DNA from: Morganella morganii H1r
GTDB lineage: Bacteria; Pseudomonadota; Gammaproteobacteria; Enterobacterales; Enterobacteriaceae
Length of the DNA: 64,000 nucleotides
Assembly (NCBI RefSeq): GCF_000633515.1
Contig: NZ_AYMP01000024.1
Span: forward strand, 62,001 to 126,000
Direction of reading: 5' to 3'
The position numbers and the translations under genes were made by a program. The stretch's first letter is position 1; each line of letters begins with the position of its first letter. The notes beneath the pieces are model-generated. The model was given only the letters and a program-made list of their open reading frames with translations, searched no databases and had not been told where the DNA came from. Shown here one piece after another: positions 57,692 to 64,000 of the stretch.

Positions 57692-57715
57692 AAAAGCAGA
57701 CCGGGGTCTGCTTTT
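57692..57715 (-). terminator. Rho-independent terminator of relA
   Basis: AAAAGCAGACC (57692-57702) pairs with GGTCTGCTTTT (57705-57715); the leftward T-run is long. It lies in the 86-bp gap between relA and mazG. Confidence 0.85.
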
Positions 57716-57739
57716 CAGTGTAACCGATTTCCGGCCGTT

Positions 57740-59974
57740 TTACTGCGTGTGACGTTTGGCCTCAATCACATCCGGCAGCTGGTTCAGTTTTGCCAGCACA
57801 CGGCTGAGGGTCTGGATATTGTAGATTTCCATATCCATATCGATGGTGGCAATCTGCTGTTTTACATCACTGTGGCTGCGCACCCCGAGAACATTCACTT
57901 TCTCATTCGCCAGAATGGTGGTGATATCGCGCAGCAGACCGCTGCGGTCATTTGCCACCACCCGCACCACCAGGGAATAGCCGCTGGAGTAACTCGCACT
58001 CCAGACCGCTTCCACCAGACGCTCCGGTGCCTGTTCCTGCAATTCTGCCAGTTGTTCGCAATCCGCGCGGTGGATGGAAATCCCCCGGCCTTTGGTGATA
58101 AAGCCGACGATATCATCCCCGGGAATCGGCTGACAGCAGCGGGCAATGTGATGCATCAGGTTACCGACGCCTTCAACCACAATGCGGCCGCTGTTCTGGT
58201 GAGCCGGTGCCGGTTTGGCCGGCGGGGCTTTTTCCAGGGTTTTCAGCGCTTCACGATCGGCCTCTTCCGCCGTCGGTTTGTTCAGTTTGCTTTGCAGGAA
58301 GTTCGATAACTGGTTGATGCGGATATCACCCACACCAATACCGGCCAGTACTTCATCCAGCGAATGCACGTTATAACGGGCGATCAGCAGTTTTTCCGCC
58401 TCTTTCAGGCTGATATCCTGCGCGGCCAGTTCGTTGTCCAGCATCTGCCGTCCGGCAATAATATTTTTATCGCGATCCTGTTTGCGGAACCAGTTATGAA
58501 TTTTGGCGCGGCCCCGGCTGGTGGTGACATACCCCAGGTTCGGGTTCAGCCAGTCACGGCTCGGGTTCGGCTGCTTCTGGGTGATCACTTCAATCTGATC
58601 GCCCATCTGTAACTGGTAACTGAACGGCACAATACGGCCGCCGATTTTTGCGCCGATACAACGGTGACCCACGTCACTGTGGATGTGATAAGCAAAGTCC
58701 AGCGGCGTGGAGCCGGCCGGTAAATCCACCACATCCCCTTTCGGGGTAAAGACGTAAACGCGATCATCAAACACCTGACTGCGCACTTCATCCAGCATTT
58801 CACCGGAATCAGCCATCTCTTCCTGCCACGCGATCAGTTTACGCAGCCAGGCGATACGGTTCTCGTAACTGCCGGTTTTCCCGCCGCCTGCAGTACCTTC
58901 TTTGTATTTCCAGTGTGCGGCAACGCCGAGTTCCGCATCCTCATGCATCTGACGGGTACGGATCTGAATTTCCAGGGTTTTACCCGCCGGCCCCAGCACC
59001 ACAGTATGAATCGACTGATAGCCGTTCGGTTTCGGATTTGCCACATAGTCATCAAACTCATCCGGCAGATGACGGAAATGGGTGTGAACAATCCCGAGCG
59101 CGGCGTAGCAGTCCTGAAGGCGCTCCACCACAATCCGCACGGCGCGGACATCAAACAGCTCATCAAAGGAGAGCGATTTTTTCTGCATCTTGCGCCAGAT
59201 ACTGTAGATATGCTTCGGCCGTCCGTAGATCTCGGCCTGAATGCCCTCTTCTTTCATGTCGTTGCGCAGGGTCGTGACAAAGTTATCAATATACTCTTCG
59301 CGGTCAAGACGGCGTTCATGCAGCAGGCTGGCAATACGTTTGTAATCATCCGGGTGCAGATAACGGAAGCAGTAATCCTCCAGCTCCCATTTCAGCTGCC
59401 CGATCCCGAGGCGGTTCGCCAGCGGGGCATAAATATTGAAACACTCTTTGGCGGCCAGAACGCGCTCGTCCTCACCGGCATCTTTCACTTCGCGCAGATG
59501 GGCTATCCGCTCTGCCAGTTTGATAACCACACAGCGGAAATCTTCCACCATGGAGAGCAGCATGCGGCGGATGTTATCCACCTGCACCGAACTGGTTTCG
59601 TCGTTGTGGGTGGCTTTCAGCTGACGGATAGCATCCATATCCATCACACCTTTGACCAGCAGCCAGATAGCGGAACCAAAGGCCCCGCTTATCTCTTCCT
59701 CTCCGAGGATCTCCGCTTCGGCCAGCGGAAAAAGCAACGCTGCACGCAGACTGTCGAGATCCATACTGAGGGTGGATAAAATTTCCACCATCTCAATACC
59801 GCGCCCGAGCAACAGCGCTGCATCCTGATGTCCATCAACCTTCTGATGACAGTAATGCCAGACCTCTTCCAGTTTTTCACCCGTCACCGGGTTATGCAGC
59901 CCGAGGCTGTTAATCCAGTGTGCCGGGTCAAACTCACCGGCCGGTGTTAAATGCGCACTTCTTACCGCAACCAT
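57740..59974 (-). CDS. relA: GTP pyrophosphokinase RelA
   Basis: Ribosome-associated (p)ppGpp synthetase that starts the stringent response on amino acid starvation. 744 aa, as in E. coli. An inactive HD hydrolase domain (about residues 50-200), synthetase domain (about 240-380, ELFDVRAVRIVVERLQDCY and YQSIHTVVLGPAGK), TGS domain (about 405-470, VYVFTPKGDVVDLPAGSTPL), helical/zinc-finger region with CCQPIPGDDIVG (about 612-623) and the C-terminal ACT domain (about 665-740). It starts 9 nt after rlmD, so cotranscribed. Confidence 0.97.
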   Translation of the reverse strand: MVAVRSAHLTPAGEFDPAHWINSLGLHNPVTGEKLEEVWHYCHQKVDGHQDAALLLGRGIEMVEILSTLSMDLDSLRAALLFPLAEAEILGEEEISGAFGSAIWLLVKGVMDMDAIRQLKATHNDETSSVQVDNIRRMLLSMVEDFRCVVIKLAERIAHLREVKDAGEDERVLAAKECFNIYAPLANRLGIGQLKWELEDYCFRYLHPDDYKRIASLLHERRLDREEYIDNFVTTLRNDMKEEGIQAEIYGRPKHIYSIWRKMQKKSLSFDELFDVRAVRIVVERLQDCYAALGIVHTHFRHLPDEFDDYVANPKPNGYQSIHTVVLGPAGKTLEIQIRTRQMHEDAELGVAAHWKYKEGTAGGGKTGSYENRIAWLRKLIAWQEEMADSGEMLDEVRSQVFDDRVYVFTPKGDVVDLPAGSTPLDFAYHIHSDVGHRCIGAKIGGRIVPFSYQLQMGDQIEVITQKQPNPSRDWLNPNLGYVTTSRGRAKIHNWFRKQDRDKNIIAGRQMLDNELAAQDISLKEAEKLLIARYNVHSLDEVLAGIGVGDIRINQLSNFLQSKLNKPTAEEADREALKTLEKAPPAKPAPAHQNSGRIVVEGVGNLMHHIARCCQPIPGDDIVGFITKGRGISIHRADCEQLAELQEQAPERLVEAVWSASYSSGYSLVVRVVANDRSGLLRDITTILANEKVNVLGVRSHSDVKQQIATIDMDMEIYNIQTLSRVLAKLNQLPDVIEAKRHTQ

Positions 59975-59983
59975 ACATTCTCC

Positions 59984-61324
59984 CTACTGACTGACCGGTG
60001 GTGTCTTTGTGAAAAGCACCATCGACTCCAAATGGCCGGTTTGCGGAAACATATCCAGCATGCGGACAGCATTCCGGTGATACCCGGCACCATGCAGAAC
60101 CTGACTATCCCTTGCGAGTGTTGTGGGATTACAGGAAACATAAACGATGCGCTCAGGGGAAAGCGCAACAATATGCGGCATAATCTCAGCCGCCCCGGCA
60201 CGTGCCGGATCCAGTAAAACTTTGTTAAACCCGGAAGCCGCCCACGGCTCCCCGGTAATATCCTGCGACAAATCCGCGTGATAAAATGCGGCATTCGCCA
60301 GATTATTGAGACGGGCATTCTCCTGTGCCGTGCGGACCAGCGCGTCCACGCCTTCCACCCCGACAACCTCACCGGCGCGTTCCGCCACCGGCAGCGTAAA
60401 ATTACCCATCCCGCAGAAGAGATCTAACACGCGATCGTGTTTTGTCAGCTCCAACCAGTTCAGTGCCTGTGCCACCATCAGCTCATTCAGGGCACCGTTC
60501 ACCTGGATAAAATCCTGCGGGCTGAACTGTAATTTTAACCCGGCTGCCGCGTAATGCGGAGGGTACGGCGCACAAACTGCCACAGGCGGTACACCGGCAC
60601 TGCCCTGCAGATAAAGCGCGGTATTGTGCTCAGCACAAAATGCCGTCAGTGCGGACACATCCGCGTCACTGAGCGGCGCCAGATGACGCAGCACCAGCAG
60701 CGGGCCGCTTTCGGTATCCGCCAGTTCCGCATGACCGAGTTCCGGTGCGGCGGCCAGAGACGACAGACAGCGCTGTAAGGGTACCAGCAATGCTTCCAGA
60801 CGCGGAACCAGCACCGGACACTGTGTGACAGCGACTGTTGATTTGCTCTGCGCCTGACGGAACCCCATGGTCAGCTGTTTTGTTTTCGGGGAATACACCA
60901 GCGCCAGCCGTGCTCGGCGGCGGTAGCCGTACTCTTCCCCGCTCAGAACAGGAACCTCTCCGCACGCCTCACCCGTTTCGCGGGTCAGCAGATACGCGAG
61001 ATACGCCGCTTTGGTTTCCCGCTGCACGGCAACCGGAATATGCTGCTGCTGGCAGCCGCCGCACTGCCCGAAATGACGGCAGGCCGGTTTGCGGCGTGCC
61101 GGGTTATCAGACAGGCGTTTCACCACGCTGCCTTTGGCATAATGGCGCTTTTCTTCCGTCAGCCTGACCTGTGCGGACTCACCCGGCATCAGATCCGGGA
61201 TAAAAACAGTTTTTCCCTGAAGGCGGGCAATGCCCTGCCCGAGAGCATCGAGAGAGTCAGCGGTGACAGTGACAGTCCGGGACTGCCGCGGGGTCTGACG
61301 GGGCTGAGAATAAAATTGCGCCAT
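59984..61324 (-). CDS. rlmD: 23S rRNA (uracil-1939-C5)-methyltransferase
   Basis: Methylates U1939 of 23S rRNA. 446 aa (E. coli RlmD 433). N-terminal TRAM domain (about residues 10-70, QGIARLQGKTVFIPDLMPGE) and four [4Fe-4S] cysteines (in CRHFGQCGGCQQQH and a later CPVL), then SAM-binding LDLFCGMGNFTLP (about 301-313) and the catalytic cysteine in YVSCNPTTLARD (about 395-406). The start at 61324 (MAQFYS) is the family start; the frame opens at 61420. Precedes relA, as in E. coli; barA is not on its other side. Confidence 0.97.
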   Translation of the reverse strand: MAQFYSQPRQTPRQSRTVTVTADSLDALGQGIARLQGKTVFIPDLMPGESAQVRLTEEKRHYAKGSVVKRLSDNPARRKPACRHFGQCGGCQQQHIPVAVQRETKAAYLAYLLTRETGEACGEVPVLSGEEYGYRRRARLALVYSPKTKQLTMGFRQAQSKSTVAVTQCPVLVPRLEALLVPLQRCLSSLAAAPELGHAELADTESGPLLVLRHLAPLSDADVSALTAFCAEHNTALYLQGSAGVPPVAVCAPYPPHYAAAGLKLQFSPQDFIQVNGALNELMVAQALNWLELTKHDRVLDLFCGMGNFTLPVAERAGEVVGVEGVDALVRTAQENARLNNLANAAFYHADLSQDITGEPWAASGFNKVLLDPARAGAAEIMPHIVALSPERIVYVSCNPTTLARDSQVLHGAGYHRNAVRMLDMFPQTGHLESMVLFTKTPPVSQ

Positions 61325-61647
61325 AATGATAAAAAACGTTGTCTGTGAGAGCGGTGATTTTCCCATAAAGCAGCGTATTGACCAACGGATTCTTCGGGTA
61401 CACTGCAAATAATACGTCATGAACCGGTAAAAAATGCGTGGCGCTGATTATACCATACTGCCGGATAGTGCCTCAGCACTATTTGTTAAAAGGATAAATG
61501 ATATTTATCGTTACACATCAATGCTGCCGGTTTCATTATTTATAATGTCTGATACTGCACCACCCGCTGAATAATACGCAATATCAGCCGCTGATAAATA
61601 ATAAATTTACATGAACTTACCGGTGCTGATTTTTTTGGCACAAAAAA
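61325..61647. other. Intergenic region upstream of rlmD
   Basis: About 320 bp, AT-rich. No gene recognised; it must hold the rlmD-relA promoter. The right end is the terminator of the next gene. Confidence 0.35.
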
Positions 61648-61674
61648 AAACCGTTATTTAAAAAATAACGGTTT
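61648..61674 (-). terminator. Rho-independent terminator of the GCS2-family gene
   Basis: AAACCGTTATTT (61648-61659) pairs perfectly with AAATAACGGTTT (61663-61674); leftward T-run of about nine. Confidence 0.85.
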
Positions 61675-61714
61675 CAGGCCGGTAACAATAAAAATCTATC
61701 CTGATATAACAATG

Positions 61715-62836
61715 TTATGCATTCAGATCCGGCCACAATCCGCCAAAATGCATTAACTCCCCGCTGACCAGAAAACGGGTGATCATGTCATCCGCCGGCG
61801 TGATTCTGTTTGCCAGCCGTTCGCTGAGTAACTGCAGCCGCACCGCCTCATTCAGCAGGCCATGCTGCTCCAGCGCGCGCCGGGCAGCGTTCAGCAGTGT
61901 CTCAATTACGGTGGAGACAGTCAGGTCAGCAAACGGTTCACGGGCAATGGCATTAAAGCGGGCGTCCGGCTGCACACCGTAATTAAAGGCGATGGTGTCA
62001 TCCAGCACCAGCCCGAGGATCCACGCGCAGAATGCGCCCAGCAGCGCCGGGTCCGGAACCGCATCGAATGCTTTGAATTCAATCCGCCCGTGCTCCCCTC
62101 CGTTACGTGCCGGATAAATAAAGTCATGCGGATACACCGCCGGGTTGGTCAGGAACCCTTTACAGGCCGGACGGTGACAACTGCGCAGTGCGGTACGGCG
62201 GGATAAACCGCCCCATAACTGCCCGTTTTCCAGCGGGCCGTTCAGAGAGAGTGCCACCAGATACGGCGCGAAAAAGGTCAGTTTTTCAACCGCATGCACA
62301 ACACGGGTATCACTCATTTCCGGCACGGAAATATTGATATCCGGCCCGCAGGTCTGCATCACCAGATCCGCGTGGCGGAAAGCGGCATGCTCCTCACGGA
62401 ACACTTTTTCCCACGCATTCAGCGGCGGATTAAACTGATAGCGCGGCGAAACCGGATGATAAGCACTGATTGCCAGCCCCAGCCCGCTCGCTTTCAGGCG
62501 CTCACTCAGCTGCACTTCAATGGTCTGCAGAGAATCCAGCGCCGCCGTCACCGATTCTGCCGGTGGCGTGCGGATTTCAATCCCTTTGATAACCTGGCCG
62601 GTGAGCTGACCTTCCGGCGAAAAACGCTCGTCGCCCTCAACATACCAGTAACCGGCTTTAATACCCGCATCCCCTTTATGCAGCGAGGCGTCATCCATCC
62701 CCGGGCGGTTATTCAGTGCAGGTGCCAGCTCTGACAGGGTAATATTATCAAAGGATCGAATACCGGCGGCACTTTTATTCCGGTACTGTGTCAGCCAATA
62801 TTCAAATTCAATCCCGACCCGATACTCTTTTTGCAT
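61715..62836 (-). CDS. GCS2-family glutamate-cysteine ligase-like protein
   Basis: A 373-aa protein of the GCS2 carboxylate-amine ligase family, related to glutamate-cysteine ligase. The N-terminal YRVGIEFEYWL (residues 5-15, Glu metal ligands), IKGIEIRTPPAES (about 83-95), LVMQTCGPDINISVPE (about 157-172) and GEHGRIEFKAFDAVPDP (about 243-259) are the ATP/Mg2+-binding elements. The family catalyses ATP-dependent amide bonds, but the substrate here is unknown; it is not the normal gshA. The start ATG is preceded by CCGGGATTATATCACGT. It is read alone with its own terminator. Confidence 0.8.
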   Translation of the reverse strand: MQKEYRVGIEFEYWLTQYRNKSAAGIRSFDNITLSELAPALNNRPGMDDASLHKGDAGIKAGYWYVEGDERFSPEGQLTGQVIKGIEIRTPPAESVTAALDSLQTIEVQLSERLKASGLGLAISAYHPVSPRYQFNPPLNAWEKVFREEHAAFRHADLVMQTCGPDINISVPEMSDTRVVHAVEKLTFFAPYLVALSLNGPLENGQLWGGLSRRTALRSCHRPACKGFLTNPAVYPHDFIYPARNGGEHGRIEFKAFDAVPDPALLGAFCAWILGLVLDDTIAFNYGVQPDARFNAIAREPFADLTVSTVIETLLNAARRALEQHGLLNEAVRLQLLSERLANRITPADDMITRFLVSGELMHFGGLWPDLNA

Positions 62837-62976
62837 ACGTGATATAATCCCGGTTAATACTTTTGGTGCAACGGTATAGCTCTGAAATGCATTCAGGCTG
62901 CGACAATATAATGTACAGATCCGCTACCGAATACAGTGAATCTATTTCAGCAACACCTGCGGATTAATCGTAGCAA

Positions 62977-63004
62977 CAATTCCGGTAATATTGAACCGGA
63001 ATTG
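62977..63004 (-). terminator. Hairpin after dgt
   Basis: CAATTCCGGT (62977-62986) pairs with ACCGGAATTG (62995-63004), 40 nt past the dgt stop. The leftward U-tract is weak. Confidence 0.55.
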
Positions 63005-63044
63005 TCAGGTCATTTGTGCGAAACTGCTGCCATTAATCAGCAGC

Positions 63045-63998
63045 TTACTGACAAACGGAGAAACGCCGGAATTCTTCGTAAGCGTAATGGTCGGTCATAC
63101 CGCTGATATAATCCTGAATCAGCCGGGCGCGGTAATAAAATTCCAGGATGCTCTGCTCTTCCGGCGGTTTATCTGCCAGTGCGGCAACGGCTTCCCCGTA
63201 GGCCGCCCGCTGCTTGCGTGACAGCTTATGTAACAGCCGCGTTTCGATAAAATAGTGTTTGTGGAAGTTTTCACGGACCAGATCGGCGAAATCCGCCTGC
63301 GGCATCATTAACAGTGGCCGGTAAAAATCCAGCAGGCCGTTGATGATCCGGAACCCCTGTAATTCCAGCTCTTCCACTTCGTGATGGGTAAACACATACT
63401 TAAACGCGACCCGTTTCAGGGTTTTCAGCAGACGGTGCTCTTCGCTTTTGTCTTCCAGCAGCGCCTGATTGTAAGTGCCCGCAAACACCGCAGGCAGATG
63501 ATCAATAAAGCGTTGCGCGGTGTACGGCACCAGTTTATTGGTGATATAAACCCGCAGATACATAAAAAACTGATCCTGCGGGCTGCGGTGATGACTGCGG
63601 GTAAGCGACTGGTAAGCCAGCTCAACGGTATCACGGAACAGGGCGGAATCCGCTGAGCCTTCCAGAGCCTGCCACTCCTGACGCAGATAGCTCACCAGGG
63701 TATCCGGGGTCAGAATACCTTTCTCCACCGCATCATCCAGATCAGCAATGCAATACGAAATATCATCCGCCGCTTCCATAATATAACTGAGCGGGAAACG
63801 GCAGAATTCACCGAGCTGTAATTCATCACGCAGCCGCTGAATCAGCGTATTTTCAGACCAGTAATAGCCCGGTTTCTTGGTGAGATAATCAAATTCCGCC
63901 GGCACCGGATCCAGCTGCCAGGCGGGACGGGTATATTTCAGCACACTGCCTATCTGGGCAAATGTCAGATTCAGTTTCAGCAGATGGTGTGCCATCCG
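63045..63998 (-). CDS. dgt: dGTPase Dgt (N-terminal part outside window)
   Basis: Hydrolyses dGTP to deoxyguanosine and triphosphate. The visible part is the last about 316 residues of a protein of about 500 aa; the frame is still open at the window end (63998), so the N-terminus and the HD motif are not seen. SYIMEAADDISYCIADLDDAV corresponds to a conserved HD-domain helix with metal-binding Asp (the block is shown in part: EAADDISYCIADLDD). EDQFFMYLRV-like DQFFMYLRVYITNKLVPYTA and ELQGFRIINGLLDFYRPLL match E. coli Dgt. The ATG at 63995 is internal. In E. coli, dgt lies elsewhere (near degP). Confidence 0.93.
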   Translation of the reverse strand, partial: RMAHHLLKLNLTFAQIGSVLKYTRPAWQLDPVPAEFDYLTKKPGYYWSENTLIQRLRDELQLGEFCRFPLSYIMEAADDISYCIADLDDAVEKGILTPDTLVSYLRQEWQALEGSADSALFRDTVELAYQSLTRSHHRSPQDQFFMYLRVYITNKLVPYTAQRFIDHLPAVFAGTYNQALLEDKSEEHRLLKTLKRVAFKYVFTHHEVEELELQGFRIINGLLDFYRPLLMMPQADFADLVRENFHKHYFIETRLLHKLSRKQRAAYGEAVAALADKPPEEQSILEFYYRARLIQDYISGMTDHYAYEEFRRFSVCQ

Positions 63999-64000
63999 CA

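Noticed and set aside
58913-59779. 288-aa ORF opposite relA
   Set aside because: Antisense shadow; relA is intact and conserved over its full length.

Overview
The window looks like a chromosomal stretch of an enterobacterium of the Morganellaceae, most likely Morganella. This is inferred from conserved gene blocks (rlmD-relA-mazG-pyrG-eno, tktA-epd-pgk-fbaA, rnhA/dnaQ/tRNA-Asp), protein lengths that match E. coli almost residue for residue, and a base composition that looks near 50% GC by eye. No 16S or marker comparison could be run, so the genus is an inference.

Left block (1-22.6 kb), chromosomal: the 3' part of hpaC, the di/tripeptide permease dtpB and the periplasmic gamma-glutamyltransferase ggt, followed by a complete tellurite/stress locus. 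The leftward terZABCDE operon faces away from a rightward operon of tightly coupled genes (ATP-grasp, PRTase-TRSP, HAD phosphatase, StiP-type PRTase/PELOTA, CitE-like lyase) that ends with the regulator terW. These predicted enzymes match the nucleoside-like metabolite pathway proposed for Ter systems in the literature. terF, terX and terY are not in the window. Then come fbaA, pgk, epd, tktA (glycolysis and pentose phosphate) and an NCS2 nucleobase permease.

Genomic island (about 22,627-46,924; 24.3 kb): it is inserted at the 3' end of tRNA-Asp (anticodon GTC). A 14-bp direct repeat (last 14 nt of the tRNA including CCA) marks both ends. The P4-type integrase sits at the end opposite the intact tRNA, and integrase arm-like repeats lie inside both ends. 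The tRNA's likely original terminator is stranded 24 kb away, and the island supplies a replacement. The cargo is: two paralogous unknown proteins flanking an AlpA regulator; an orphan T6SS module (hcp, vgrG, DUF4123 adaptor, VasX-like pore-forming effector, candidate membrane immunity protein, PAAR); an AT-rich decayed zone with a YagU-like membrane protein and a twice-frameshifted helicase; YfjJ- and YfjI-like genes typical of CP4-57-like elements; and a rightward row of YaaW-like, WYL regulator, lipoprotein, tiny membrane protein, KlcA/ArdB antirestriction, CbtA-type toxin without a visible antitoxin, and DUF932.

Right block (46.9-64 kb), chromosomal: tRNA-Asp, a YeiW-like cysteine-cluster protein, dnaQ and rnhA (divergent), a YafS-like methyltransferase, gloB, mltD, a DASS-family anion transporter, then leftward eno, pyrG, mazG, relA, rlmD, a GCS2-family ligase, and the 3' part of dgt running off the window.
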